Positions 17,237-26,476 of a stretch of DNA of 64,000 nucleotides are shown piece after piece. A program made the translations under genes and the position numbers. Each line of letters starts with the position of its first letter. Within the stretch, counting starts at the first letter, position 1. The notes beneath the pieces are model-generated. The model ran no database searches, was not told where the DNA came from, and saw nothing but the letters and a program-made list of their open reading frames with translations. The DNA comes from Hyphomicrobiales bacterium (GTDB lineage Bacteria > Pseudomonadota > Alphaproteobacteria > Rhizobiales > Rhizobiaceae): the NCBI GenBank assembly GCA_900471925.1, contig UCGV01000003.1:124001-188000 (forward strand), written 5' to 3'.

Positions 17237-17575
17237 TCAGGCGCGGATATGGTGCGTCTTCTGATAGATCGCCGTCGAGCGCGCGCCGGAGCGGCAGTAG
17301 CCGAGCATCGGGCGCTCGAATTCGTCGAGTGCATCGACCATGCCCTGCACGGCTTCCTCGGTCACGCCCATCGGGCCGACAGGTACATGGGTGATCTGCA
17401 GGCCGAGTTCCTTGGCACGGGCTTCGATATCGGCAAACGGCGTCTGGTCAGCGCTTTCGCCATCTGGACGGTGGCAGACGATGGACTTGAAGCCGAGCGC
17501 CTTGATCTGGTCGAGTTCATCGACCGTGATCTGGCCGGAAACGGAGTATTCATCGTCGATCTGGCGGATATCCAT
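17237..17575 (-). CDS. TIGR01244/DUF442 phosphatase-like protein (Blh-type)
   Basis: This is a 112-residue cytosolic protein of the DUF442 family (PF04273), related to protein tyrosine phosphatases. The phosphate-binding loop is visible as CRSGARS near the C-terminus, preceded by MLGY. An IVCHRPDGE strand occurs in the middle, as in the family. In several proteobacteria such a domain is fused to a metallo-beta-lactamase sulfur dioxygenase (Blh); here it stands alone. GAGGAG lies 9 bases before the ATG at 17575. The substrate is unknown. Confidence 0.82.
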   Translation of the reverse strand: MDIRQIDDEYSVSGQITVDELDQIKALGFKSIVCHRPDGESADQTPFADIEARAKELGLQITHVPVGPMGVTEEAVQGMVDALDEFERPMLGYCRSGARSTAIYQKTHHIRA

Positions 17576-17660
17576 CGTCTCAATCTCCTCTAAAATGGTG
17601 GGCGAAGGTCTACGACGCGCCCCCTTGGGCGTCAACACGTCTTCGCTGAACACCCCTTCA

Positions 17661-18497
17661 TTAGACGAAGGCGAAACGCAGGCCGTAGCTGCGGCTTTCG
17701 CCAGGCTTCAGCCAGTTGAATTCGCCCGCCTCTTCAAGCTCGTGGCGCAGCACCCAGCGGTGCGACACGGGCTCGATGCCGATAATATGGGCCGGCGCCT
17801 TCTGGTTTCGCCAGATCTGCAGATGCGGCAACGTATCAGCGCTGAAACGCACCTTGAGCGTCCTGCCGCCGATCGCGGCAACCGGCCCGAGCCTTAACTC
17901 GGCAAAACCGTTTTCGGTCGCGGGAGCCTCGACGCAGAAGATGCCGCCCGGCTCTTCGCCGAAGGTCCAGGGAAAACCGCCGCCCTCCAGCATTTCCCCT
18001 TCGACCCGCGTGCCGTCATCCAGCCATTTGCCGCCCACGTTCATATGGTACATCAGGAAGGTCGGCACAGTCTGGTCACTGGTGTTGACGACGCGATCCT
18101 CGAGCGAAACTTCGCCGGTGGCACCATCGATCCGCCACAGGCGCTCTATGCGCTGCGGCAGCCCTTCGACCGTGGTGATGTCGATATCGGCGCGGCATTC
18201 GGCATTTCCGTTTTCGAACTTCGTCCAGAGCACCTTGGCCGCATGCCCGGAGGCTGAGCCGTGCAGCGGATAGATTTTGCCGTCAGTGCCCGGTATAGGC
18301 TGGCGATGACGGATATGATCGGGACCGCAGGTGAAGAGGAAGCCTTCCAGCGAGTGATCGATTCGCGGATCGCCATCGTCGGGAATGGCGCGCTTAGGCG
18401 CGATATCGACACCTTCGACGATGCAGCCGCCGATATCCAGCACCGATGTTTCATCCAGCATCAGGCGCGGCCCGCGTGCGGCGGCAAATTCGATCAT
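17661..18497 (-). CDS. DUF4432 family protein, aldose-1-epimerase-like fold
   Basis: The protein has 279 residues with the beta-rich pattern of galactose mutarotase relatives. A GCIVEGVDIAPKRAIPDDG stretch, an HGSASGH histidine block at about residue 85 and a MYHMNVGG block at about 160 are the likely active-site strands. DUF4432 proteins are thought to be sugar epimerases or sugar-binding enzymes, but none of the neighbours indicates which sugar. The start at 18497 is set by GGGAGG 8 bases upstream. Confidence 0.78.
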   Translation of the reverse strand: MIEFAAARGPRLMLDETSVLDIGGCIVEGVDIAPKRAIPDDGDPRIDHSLEGFLFTCGPDHIRHRQPIPGTDGKIYPLHGSASGHAAKVLWTKFENGNAECRADIDITTVEGLPQRIERLWRIDGATGEVSLEDRVVNTSDQTVPTFLMYHMNVGGKWLDDGTRVEGEMLEGGGFPWTFGEEPGGIFCVEAPATENGFAELRLGPVAAIGGRTLKVRFSADTLPHLQIWRNQKAPAHIIGIEPVSHRWVLRHELEEAGEFNWLKPGESRSYGLRFAFV

Positions 18498-18607
18498 CCT
18501 ATTGTCCTCCCGGGGAATCTTGGCTGCGGTAGGGTTAGGTCGCACCGCCACCCTAGTCAATCGCGCCGGTGAAACGCTGCCATCAGATCGCAACTGGTAA
18601 CTTCAAG

Positions 18608-18632
18608 GGAACGTCATTTTCGCGCAAGCGTT
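18608..18632 (+). promoter_or_regulatory. EcfG-type (general stress response) promoter of the L,D-transpeptidase gene
   Basis: GGAAC at 18608-18612 and CGTT at 18629-18632 are separated by exactly 16 bases. This is the consensus for the alphaproteobacterial stress sigma factor EcfG/RpoE2. It points into the L,D-transpeptidase gene that starts 120 bases downstream, implying a leader of roughly 110 bases. Confidence 0.65.
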
Positions 18633-18752
18633 TATGAGTAAACGCGAAACACCGTTGTTTTTTATGTTTTGTTCAGCACGGCTTCAAAAATTCCACACTA
18701 GCGTCAAGATTCGCAGGTGTGTGTCTGCAAGCCACTGATCGAGGTGTGAGAC

Positions 18753-20135
18753 GTGAATCGCTTTATGAAATCGGCCTTTTCTCTTTCGGCCCTGCTGATG
18801 ACGTTCGCTGCCTTCGCATCGCAGGCCGACGCCCAGCAATATGGCCGCAACCAGAGTGACATTGTCCTGGTGACGCCAAGCGGCGAAATCCTGGACTATG
18901 TTCCGCCCGGCCGCGGCTTCGTCTATGCCCACGACTATCGCGGCAATCGCGTGCTGATCGACCGTTACGGCAACATCGTCGCCACCGAAATGCGCGCCCG
19001 CGGCTATTATTCTCCGCGCACTGCACACGAGGCCCGTAACGACCCCTATAACAACGATCCTTACTATCCTGACAGCGATCAGTATGGCGATACGCGCTAT
19101 TCCGAGCGCGGCCCGGTGACCGGCTCCATCCCGCGCGATGCGGCCATCGAGCGCCAGCCTCTCGACCAGGCCTATCCCGGCGATCCGCAGGGACAGGACG
19201 ACTACGCTTCCGCCGATCCCGACCAGCAGATACCGCCGGCAGACGAGCCGCGCCAGGTACCGCAGGAACCCACGATCACGCTGAAGGACAAGTCGAAGCC
19301 CGAGATCGTGGCACTTCAGGTGTTCCTGGATCGCGCCGGCGTGTCGCCCGGCGTCATCGATGGCCATATGGGCTCGAACGTCACCAAGGCGATCTACGCC
19401 TATGAGCAGATGACCGGGACGACGCTCGATCCCAACAATACCGACGGCATTCTCGAAGAATTGCGCATGAATGGCGGCCTGCCGGTCGTGAATTACACGA
19501 TCACGGATGCCGATGCGGCCGGCCCCTATGTGGCGCAGATCCCGGAAGACTATTCGCAGAAGGCGCTGCTGCCGTCGCTTGCCTATACCTCGGTCACCGA
19601 GGCGCTGGCCGAGCGTTTCCATATGGATGAGAACTTCCTGAAGGAAATGAATCCCGGGGCCGATTTCACCATCCCTGGCACGATCATCAAGGTCGTCAAT
19701 CCTGGCGAGAACAAGGCCGGCGCCGTTTCCAAGATCCTCGCCGACAAGGGCCGCAAGCAGGTCTTCGCCTATGACGACGCGGGCAACCTCGTCGCCGCCT
19801 ACCCGGCTTCGATCGGCTCCACCGATACGCCCTCTCCCTCGGGCACCGTCACGGTCGAGCGTGTCGCCTTCAATCCCGGCTATACCTATAATCCGAAGGT
19901 CAATTTCCAGCAGGGCACCAACGACAAGATCCTCGATATCCCGCCCGGCCCGAACGGCCCTGTCGGCACGGTCTGGATGGCGCTCTCAAAGCCCACCTAC
20001 GGCATTCACGGCACGCCCGATCCCTCCAAGATCGGCCGCACCCAGAGCCACGGCTGTATCCGCCTGACGAACTGGGATGCGACGGAACTTGCCAAGATGG
20101 TCAAGCCCGGCGTGACGGTCGAATTCGTCGATTAA
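18753..20135 (+). CDS. L,D-transpeptidase (YkuD domain) with peptidoglycan-binding domain
   Basis: This 460-residue secreted protein has a signal peptide (about residues 1-26, ending SQADAQQ), a Tyr/Asp/Pro-rich low-complexity region (about 90-175), a PG_binding_1-like segment (about 180-240) and a C-terminal YkuD domain. The catalytic motif is complete: GIHGT, then SHGCIRLTNWD with the nucleophile at C435. Such enzymes form 3-3 crosslinks in peptidoglycan or attach proteins to it; in Rhizobiales, which grow from one pole, they are numerous. The start codon is GTG with GAGGTG just upstream. The upstream EcfG promoter suggests induction in stress or stationary phase. Confidence 0.92.
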   Translation: MNRFMKSAFSLSALLMTFAAFASQADAQQYGRNQSDIVLVTPSGEILDYVPPGRGFVYAHDYRGNRVLIDRYGNIVATEMRARGYYSPRTAHEARNDPYNNDPYYPDSDQYGDTRYSERGPVTGSIPRDAAIERQPLDQAYPGDPQGQDDYASADPDQQIPPADEPRQVPQEPTITLKDKSKPEIVALQVFLDRAGVSPGVIDGHMGSNVTKAIYAYEQMTGTTLDPNNTDGILEELRMNGGLPVVNYTITDADAAGPYVAQIPEDYSQKALLPSLAYTSVTEALAERFHMDENFLKEMNPGADFTIPGTIIKVVNPGENKAGAVSKILADKGRKQVFAYDDAGNLVAAYPASIGSTDTPSPSGTVTVERVAFNPGYTYNPKVNFQQGTNDKILDIPPGPNGPVGTVWMALSKPTYGIHGTPDPSKIGRTQSHGCIRLTNWDATELAKMVKPGVTVEFVD

Positions 20136-20137
20136 AG

Positions 20138-21253
20138 CTATTCGTCCGGCATCTCTGCCGGGCGCTCGCCGAACTGGATAAGGCGCAGGAGTTCGACCTG
20201 TTTCCTGGCTCCCGTCTTCATGTAGACGGAGCGTATCTGCGAGCGGATCGTTTCGCGTGAACGGCTGGTTTCCGCGGCGAGACCGGCAACGGAACCACCC
20301 GAAATCAATGCCCTCGCAACCCGGATTTCGGCCTGTGTCAGCCCGAAATCGCCGCGCAGCCTTTCATCGCTGAGCCCCTCAGGGCGCTGGTGCGGCTCGA
20401 TCAGGATGGCAACGACAGGACGCTCGAAGAAACGGGGCTGTGGGCTCTTTTCCAGCTTCAGCAGGGTAATCTTTCGCCCATCGGCAAGAACCGTCTGCTG
20501 CCGCTCCGCCTCTTGCCCGTAGCGCAGCATCTGCGCCAGCCGATCGTCGGCTGCCTTGTCTGCAAGATACAGCATGCCGAGCGGCGAAAGCGACAGAACC
20601 GCCCCTTGCTCGATCGCCGCCTCGCCCAGGATCGAGGCTGAAAGAAGCCGTCGCTCCGCATTCACAACAAGCACGCCGACGCCGATCGCATCGAACAAGC
20701 GCCCGTCGAGTTCCGAAGGCGTTTTCTGTCGCCCGCCGGCTTCCACGGCGATAAAGGCGCGCTTCAGATGCGGCCCAATCCGCGTCAGCAGCGCCGCACA
20801 GGCGCGGCTCTCTTCCGGATCTGTCCAGCGCGTCGTCGTGATCGACAGGTTGAACGATCGGCTGCCTTCTCGCAGGATTGCCATTCCCACGGCGCCATGA
20901 CCTTCAGACCGATGCCAGAAATCATTGAAGAACTCGGTCTTGGAAAGCTCGTCATGGGATATGAAATCATCGCCGATCGCGCCCTGTCCCGTGGGCGTCG
21001 CGTTCAAACCCGATATCCACGGATTGAGGCGGCAGTAATAGCGCGTGTAGGTATCGATCCACGCCTGATCCATGTTGATATGAAACTGGGAAGAACCTTC
21101 GGCCCGAGCGGCGTCATGATAGAAAAGACTGGTACCCGCGCCCGGCAGCAATCCGTTCAGCTCGGTCAGGAATGTATCCCATCGTGCTTCACCGAAAACG
21201 ATTCCGTAGATGGAATCGATAAGCCTGTCGTCGACTTGCTGGCTGATGCTCAT
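20138..21253 (-). CDS. LuxR-family transcriptional regulator with unidentified N-terminal sensor region
   Basis: The protein has 371 residues. The last 65 or so form a LuxR-type helix-turn-helix (LTQAEIRVARALISGG ... SRETIRSQIRSVYMKTGARKQVELLRL). The first 300 residues resemble PAS-like sensory regions in layout but lack an autoinducer-binding signature, so it is probably not a quorum-sensing receptor like CinR at 61463. The gene is convergent with the L,D-transpeptidase, with only two bases between their ends. The ligand and targets are unknown. Confidence 0.82.
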   Translation of the reverse strand: MSISQQVDDRLIDSIYGIVFGEARWDTFLTELNGLLPGAGTSLFYHDAARAEGSSQFHINMDQAWIDTYTRYYCRLNPWISGLNATPTGQGAIGDDFISHDELSKTEFFNDFWHRSEGHGAVGMAILREGSRSFNLSITTTRWTDPEESRACAALLTRIGPHLKRAFIAVEAGGRQKTPSELDGRLFDAIGVGVLVVNAERRLLSASILGEAAIEQGAVLSLSPLGMLYLADKAADDRLAQMLRYGQEAERQQTVLADGRKITLLKLEKSPQPRFFERPVVAILIEPHQRPEGLSDERLRGDFGLTQAEIRVARALISGGSVAGLAAETSRSRETIRSQIRSVYMKTGARKQVELLRLIQFGERPAEMPDE

Positions 21254-21331
21254 GCGTTACTTCGCGGATCAGGAGATTTTTACAACCTGATAACCATTAC
21301 ACCAGTGAGCAAATGTAATTTCAAATAGAAA

Positions 21332-21355
21332 ATGCCCCGGCCGAAGCCGAGGCAT
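21332..21355 (-). terminator. terminator of the ParA-like gene
   Basis: On the minus strand ATGCCTCGGC pairs with GCCGGGGCAT around a TTCG tetraloop, with one G-T wobble, followed by TTTTCTATTT. It lies 27 bases after the parA-like stop. Confidence 0.8.
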
Positions 21356-21382
21356 CGATTTCCCTACCCCCCGGTAGTCTGA

Positions 21383-22093
21383 TCAGGCAGCACGGCCCAT
21401 CGCGTTCGCGAGCCGAACGGCTACCGGCAGGCGGCCCGGTACCTTGCGGATGATTTCCTCAGCGAAACAGTGGGCGTTTTCACGCGCCTTGTCGAGATTG
21501 CTGACGCGCGTGGCATCCATCGTGTGCAGCGTGCCGCCGCAATCGAAAATGTCACGGAAGGCGGAGCGTTCGATGATCGCCGTATCGAGAACCGGCACGT
21601 GGCGCTCGTTCAGCAGCGCCTTGACGAGCTGCAGAGCGCGGGTGGTGACCATGGAATTGACGCGGGTGAGCACGACCGAATGGCCGATCTTGATGCCAGC
21701 CTTCTCGTCCAGATACTGGAGCAATTCGAGAACCTGGGCTCCGCCGCGGGCATCCATGGCGCAGCCCTGGATCGGGATCAGCACGTGGTCGGAAAGGCCG
21801 ACAGCCGTTGCCAGCAGCGGATTGCGCGCGCCCGGCAGGTCGACGATGAAGTAATCGGTATTGTGCTTGTTTTCGCTGATGTGCTGCGGCAGCGAAGCGG
21901 TCGTGACGAAATCGATGACGCTGATATTGGGCACATTGCCGGAGATTTCGTGCCAGCGCGAAATCCAGTGCTGGGGGTCGGCATCGAGGATGGTCACCCG
22001 ATAGCCCTGGCGGGCAAGCTCGGTGGCAAGCAGGAGAACGGCAGTGGTCTTGCCGGCGCCGCCCTTGGTATTTGCGAATGTGATGACTGGCAT
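21383..22093 (-). CDS. orphan ParA/MinD-family ATPase
   Basis: The protein has 237 residues. The deviant Walker A motif KGGAGKTT begins at residue 10, as in ParA/Soj proteins, and the Walker B region reads YFIVDLPGA. No N-terminal DNA-binding domain is present, no parB lies next to it, and I see no parS-like repeats nearby. It is therefore unlikely to be the chromosomal partition ATPase. It could position a protein cargo, as orphan ParA proteins do for chemoreceptor arrays or carboxysomes, or serve an unlinked system. The ATG at 22093 starts the conserved first strand directly. Confidence 0.83.
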   Translation of the reverse strand: MPVITFANTKGGAGKTTAVLLLATELARQGYRVTILDADPQHWISRWHEISGNVPNISVIDFVTTASLPQHISENKHNTDYFIVDLPGARNPLLATAVGLSDHVLIPIQGCAMDARGGAQVLELLQYLDEKAGIKIGHSVVLTRVNSMVTTRALQLVKALLNERHVPVLDTAIIERSAFRDIFDCGGTLHTMDATRVSNLDKARENAHCFAEEIIRKVPGRLPVAVRLANAMGRAA

Positions 22094-22271
22094 GTTCTTA
22101 GTCCTCGAAGGGAAATGGCGCGAGCCGGCATCGCTCTGGTTAATCGCACTGTCGGAGCATCGTGCGGTTAACCCATCCTTTCCAATCGTGGTTAACAAAC
22201 CCTAAACAGACCCGCCGAAATTGCGGCCTGCATTTTTCGCATCATCAAAAATAAGGATGGCATAAAGCGCA

Positions 22272-22307
22272 AAAAAGCCCGGAAAACCAGGGTTTTCCGG
22301 GCTTTTT
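22272..22307 (-). terminator. terminator of the Fe-alcohol dehydrogenase operon
   Basis: A 17-bp perfect stem (AAAAAGCCCGGAAAACC with GGTTTTCCGGGCTTTTT) lies 22 bases past the dehydrogenase stop and carries a T-run on the minus strand. It marks the 3' end of the minus-strand catabolic operon. Confidence 0.88.
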
Positions 22308-22328
22308 CACAGGTCCGCCATTACCTGG

Positions 22329-23483
22329 TCAGAAGCAATCCTTAAACAAGGTCTTGGTATTTTCGAGCGTCAATGCAACCGGATTGCCACCGGCGCTCGG
22401 GTCTTCGATCGCCATCGCCGCCAGTTCATCGATCCGGTCGGGGGTGATTCCCATGGCCGAGAGGTTCTCCGGCACGTTGAGTTCGGAGCGAAGCTTCAGA
22501 ACATAGTCGTAGAAACCGTCGAAACCGCCGGAAATTCCGAGATAGGCAGCGACACGCGCGATCTTCTCTTCGATCGCAGAACGGTTGAAACGCAGGACCG
22601 CCGGCATCACGACGGCATTGGTCATGCCGTGGTGGGTGTTGTAGACGGCACCGATCGGGTGCGAGAGCGCATGGATGGCGCCAAGCCCCTTCTGGAAGGC
22701 GACAGCGCCCATGGCGGCTGCCGACATCATGTTGGCGCGGGCTTCGAGATCCGTGCCCTCCCTATAGGCGCGCGGCAGGAATTCCTTGACGAGGCGCATG
22801 CCTTCCAGCGCGATGCCGGCAGACATCGGATGATAGAAGGGCGAGGAATAGGCCTCCAGGCAATGGGCGAAGGCATCCATGCCGGTGCCGGCCGTGATGA
22901 TCTTCGGCATGCCGACCGTCAGTTCCGGATCGGCGATAACAACGCCCGGCAGAAACTTCGGATGGAAGATGATCTTCTTCACATGCGTTGCGGAATTGGT
23001 GATGACGCTGGCGCGGCCGACTTCTGAGCCGGTGCCCGCCGTCGTCGGCACGGCAACGATCGGCGCGATGCCGGCGATATCGGCCCGCGTCCACCAGTCG
23101 CCGATATCCTCGAAATCCCAGACAGGACGGGACTGGCCAACCATGAAGGCCACGCACTTGCCGAGGTCGAGGCCCGAACCGCCACCGAAGGCGACGACGC
23201 CGTCATGACCGCCATCGCGGAAGGCCTTGATGCCGGCTTCGAGATTCTTTTCGTTCGGGTTCGGATCGACATCGGCGAAAATCGCGCGGCCGAGACCGGC
23301 ATCTTCGAGAATGTCGAGCGCGTTCTTGGTGATCGCCATCGAGGCGAGGCCACGGTCGGTGACGAGCAGCGGCTTCTTCATGCCGAGGCTCTTGCAGGCG
23401 TCTGCGAGTTCCTTGATGCGTCCGCGGCCGAGCTTGACGGCTGTCGGATAGCTCCAGTTGGCGGTGATGTTGGCGCTGCTCAT
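22329..23483 (-). CDS. iron-containing (group III) alcohol dehydrogenase
   Basis: The protein has 384 residues. The NAD-binding GGGSGLDLGK motif and the metal-site blocks GMDAFAHCLEAY, LSHPIGAVYNTHHGMTNAVVMP and the connecting helices are all present. Group III dehydrogenases interconvert alcohols and aldehydes with NAD(P). The gene overlaps the aldehyde dehydrogenase by 4 bases and closes a minus-strand series of permease, GS-like ligase, aldehyde dehydrogenase and alcohol dehydrogenase. In that context the likely substrate is the alcohol of a gamma-glutamylated amino alcohol, oxidised to the aldehyde used by the neighbouring enzyme. That substrate is inference. Confidence 0.9.
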   Translation of the reverse strand: MSSANITANWSYPTAVKLGRGRIKELADACKSLGMKKPLLVTDRGLASMAITKNALDILEDAGLGRAIFADVDPNPNEKNLEAGIKAFRDGGHDGVVAFGGGSGLDLGKCVAFMVGQSRPVWDFEDIGDWWTRADIAGIAPIVAVPTTAGTGSEVGRASVITNSATHVKKIIFHPKFLPGVVIADPELTVGMPKIITAGTGMDAFAHCLEAYSSPFYHPMSAGIALEGMRLVKEFLPRAYREGTDLEARANMMSAAAMGAVAFQKGLGAIHALSHPIGAVYNTHHGMTNAVVMPAVLRFNRSAIEEKIARVAAYLGISGGFDGFYDYVLKLRSELNVPENLSAMGITPDRIDELAAMAIEDPSAGGNPVALTLENTKTLFKDCF

Positions 23484-24865
23484 GCTGTGACTTTCTTGAG
23501 GTGGTAGGATTTCGGGCGCGTCAGATTATGGAAGCCGATGATCGACAGCGAACCGCCGCGGCCGGTTTCCTTGACGCCGGTCCAGCAGAGAGCCGGATCG
23601 AGATAATCGGCGCGGTTCATGAACACGGTGCCGGTTTCGATTTCGCGGCCGAGCCGCCCTGCCCGCTCCGCATCCTTGGTCCAGAGCGAAGCCGTCAGCC
23701 CGTATTGGCTGTCGTTCATCAGCGCCAGCGCTTCATCATCGTTCTTCACCTTCATGATGCCGACGGCCGGGCCGAAGGTTTCTTCGCGCATGAAGGCCAT
23801 GGAATGATCGACATTGACGAGGATCTGCGGGGCGAGATAGGCGCCGCCGTCATCGGCCGGGAAGAGCTTCGGATCGACGAGCGCCTTGGCGCCCTTGGCG
23901 ACCGCGTCGGCGATCTGGTCGCGCACCACCTTGGCGAAGCGCTTGTGTGCCATCGGGCCGAGCGAGGTCTCGGGATCGAGCGGATTGCCGAGCTTGTAGT
24001 TCGAAACCCAGGCGACCGACTTCTCGACGAAGGCGTCGTAGAGCGATTCATGCACATAGATGCGCTCGATGCCGCAGCAGCACTGGCCGGAATTGTAGGT
24101 CGCGCCGTCCATCAGCGTATCGACGGCCGCGTCGAGATCGGCATCTTCCATCACATAACCCGGATCCTTGCCGCCGAGTTCGAGACCGAGGCCGGTAAAG
24201 GTACCGGCAGCAGCCCGCTCCATCGAGCGACCGCCTTCGACAGAGCCGGTAAAGTTCACGAAATTGAAGCTGCCGGCGGCGATCAGCGCCGAGGTCGTCT
24301 CATGATCGAGAAAGACGTTCTGGAAAACATCCTCGGGAATACCGGCCTCGACGAAGGCCTGCACCAGCCGCTCGCCGACAAGCAGCGTCTGCGAGGCATG
24401 CTTGAGCACGACCGTATTGCCGGCCATCAGCGCCGGAGCGATCGTGTTGATCGCCGTCATATAGGGGTAGTTCCAGGGCGCGACGACGAAAACGACGCCG
24501 TGCGCCTCGCGCTCGATGCGGCGTTCGAACTTGTCGCTTTCTTCAACCACGAGAGGCGCAAGAGCGTCGGCTGCGATCGAGGCAACATAATTGGAACGCT
24601 CGTTGAAGCCGCGATATTCACCGCCATACTTGATCGGCCGGCCCATCTGCCAGGCAAGTTCGGGCACGACGACATCGGACATCTCGTTGAGACGCGCGAC
24701 ACCCTTCAGCACCAGCTGGACACGGTCTTCGAGCGGGCGCTTGGCCCATGCCTTCTGCGCCTTGCGCGCACGCGCCACGGCATCCTTTGCCGCTTCAAGC
24801 GAAAGCGCCGGACGCTCCGCATAAACAGAGCCGTCGATCGGCGAAATGCATTGGATCATTGTCAT
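23480..24865 (-). CDS. NAD(P)-dependent aldehyde dehydrogenase
   Basis: The protein has 461 residues and is a full ALDH-superfamily enzyme. The catalytic cysteine lies in NSGQCCCG, the general-base glutamate in LELGGKDPGYV, and the cofactor region in APWNYPYM. It oxidises an aldehyde to a carboxylate. It is translationally coupled to the alcohol dehydrogenase downstream and follows the GS-like gene by 99 bases, so it probably takes the aldehyde made from a glutamylated amine or amino alcohol, as PuuC does in putrescine breakdown. Confidence 0.9.
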   Translation of the reverse strand: MTMIQCISPIDGSVYAERPALSLEAAKDAVARARKAQKAWAKRPLEDRVQLVLKGVARLNEMSDVVVPELAWQMGRPIKYGGEYRGFNERSNYVASIAADALAPLVVEESDKFERRIEREAHGVVFVVAPWNYPYMTAINTIAPALMAGNTVVLKHASQTLLVGERLVQAFVEAGIPEDVFQNVFLDHETTSALIAAGSFNFVNFTGSVEGGRSMERAAAGTFTGLGLELGGKDPGYVMEDADLDAAVDTLMDGATYNSGQCCCGIERIYVHESLYDAFVEKSVAWVSNYKLGNPLDPETSLGPMAHKRFAKVVRDQIADAVAKGAKALVDPKLFPADDGGAYLAPQILVNVDHSMAFMREETFGPAVGIMKVKNDDEALALMNDSQYGLTASLWTKDAERAGRLGREIETGTVFMNRADYLDPALCWTGVKETGRGGSLSIIGFHNLTRPKSYHLKKVTA

Positions 24866-24964
24866 GATCTATATCCTGTTTTCTTCTGAGCCGCAGGGAA
24901 AGGCGCCACGACTGATCCCAGCAAGGAGAACCCGGTCAGGCGGCTTTCCGCTTCGGTTATGTTC

Positions 24965-26329
24965 TTAAGCTCTCTCGAAGCCGCGCGCCACTTCCCAATC
25001 GGTGATGCGGCGATCGTATTCTTCCTGCTCCCATTCGGCAGCGCGGGTATAGTGATCGATGACCTCGTCGCCGAAAGCTGTGCGCAACATCTCCGATTCC
25101 GTCATCGCCTTGGTCGCAGCCCGCAGCGTGCGCGGGATTTCGCGGATATCCTTGCCGAAATAGGCATCGCCCTCATAGGGCGCCTCCAGTTCCAGCTTCT
25201 TCTCGATGCCGTCGATGCCGGCGGCAAGAAGGGCCGCGAAGGCAAGATAGGGATTGAGATCGGAGCCGCCGACGCGGCATTCGATACGGATCCCCTTGGT
25301 CTCCTCGCCGCAGAGGCGATATCCCGCCGTGCGGTTATCCTTGCTCCAGACGGCCTTGGTCGGCGCGAAAGTACCGGCCATGAAGCGCTTATAGGAATTG
25401 ATGTAAGGCGCCAGGAAATACGTGATCTCGCTCGCATGGCTGAGAAGGCCGGCAATATAGTTCTGCATCAGTGGCGTCATGCCGTGGTGACCGGCATGAT
25501 CGAAGAAAAGAGGCTTTTCTTCCAGGCTCCAGAGCGACTGGTGGATATGCGAGGAACTGCCGGCGGCATTGTAATGCCACTTGGCGAGGAAGGTGATTGC
25601 CTTGCCCTTCGACCAGGCAATCTCCTTGCAGCCATTCTTGATGATCGCATGCCGGTCGGCCATGGTCAGCGCATCGGCGTAGCGAACGTTGATTTCCTCC
25701 TGGCCGGCGGATGCCTCGCCCTTGGAATTTTCGACCGGAATGCCGGCGCCCTGCAGGCCCTTGCGGATTGCCCGCATCACCTCTTCTTCCTTGGTCGTCT
25801 GGAAGATGTGGTAGTCTTCGTTATAGGCGCTGGCGAGCTTCAGGTTGCGGTAGCCGGAAGCCTGTGCCGCCTCGTAGCTCTGGTCGAACAGGAAGAACTC
25901 GAGCTCGGAAGCCATGTAGGCCTTCATGCCCATCGCCTCCAGGCGCTTGACCTGTTTCTTCAGGATCGCGCGCGGCGAATGGGCCACTTCCTCATGCGTG
26001 TGGTGATCCAGCACGTCGCAGAGCACGAGGGCCGTGCCTTCGAGCCAGGGAATGACCCGCAGCGTCGAAAGGTCGGGCTTCATCGTATAGTCGCCGTAAC
26101 CCTTTTCCCAGCTGGTGGCCTTGTAGCCGGAGACGGTCTCCATCTCCATGTCCGTCGCCTGCAGATAATTGCAGCTGTGCGTTTCCTTCCAGGCGCTTTC
26201 GAGAAAAAATTCCGCCTGGAAACGCTTGCCCATCAGGCGCCCCTGCATGTCCACCTGGCAGGCCAGCACCGTATCGATGCGCCCGTCGGCAACGTCCTGT
26301 CTGAGATCGTCGAGAGTATAGCTGCTCAT
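24965..26329 (-). CDS. glutamine-synthetase-family ligase, gamma-glutamylamine synthetase-like (PuuA/IpuC type)
   Basis: The protein has 454 residues and carries the GS C-terminal catalytic domain: ASELEFFLF, HIHQSLW (ATP/metal strand), and NRTAGYR with RIECRVGGSDLNPYLAFAALLAAG. Unlike housekeeping GlnA it has no adenylylation-site tyrosine region that I can see and it sits among catabolic enzymes. GS-like enzymes of this type attach glutamate to an amine such as putrescine (PuuA), isopropylamine or ethanolamine (IpuC type) with ATP. This protects the amine while the other end is oxidised. The combination with an alcohol dehydrogenase rather than an amine oxidase favours an amino-alcohol substrate. 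That preference is inference. Confidence 0.85.
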   Translation of the reverse strand: MSSYTLDDLRQDVADGRIDTVLACQVDMQGRLMGKRFQAEFFLESAWKETHSCNYLQATDMEMETVSGYKATSWEKGYGDYTMKPDLSTLRVIPWLEGTALVLCDVLDHHTHEEVAHSPRAILKKQVKRLEAMGMKAYMASELEFFLFDQSYEAAQASGYRNLKLASAYNEDYHIFQTTKEEEVMRAIRKGLQGAGIPVENSKGEASAGQEEINVRYADALTMADRHAIIKNGCKEIAWSKGKAITFLAKWHYNAAGSSSHIHQSLWSLEEKPLFFDHAGHHGMTPLMQNYIAGLLSHASEITYFLAPYINSYKRFMAGTFAPTKAVWSKDNRTAGYRLCGEETKGIRIECRVGGSDLNPYLAFAALLAAGIDGIEKKLELEAPYEGDAYFGKDIREIPRTLRAATKAMTESEMLRTAFGDEVIDHYTRAAEWEQEEYDRRITDWEVARGFERA

Positions 26330-26424
26330 GATTCATCCGCCTGAAATTGAAACCGGGAAATCGGGAAAACGAAACGGCATGCGACCGCCGGGACCAGCCC
26401 GCCCGATGCCTTTTCGTTGAACCG

Positions 26425-26453
26425 TGGTGGGGCCGCGTGACGCGGCCCCACCA
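26425..26453 (-). other. perfect 13-bp intercistronic stem-loop between permease and GS-like gene
   Basis: TGGTGGGGCCGCG pairs without mismatch with CGCGGCCCCACCA around a 3-base loop. No T-run follows on the minus strand. It probably stabilises the upstream permease message or partly attenuates read-through rather than acting as a full terminator. Confidence 0.6.
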
Positions 26454-26476
26454 TGTGAGAGGGAAGCCTTGATCTA

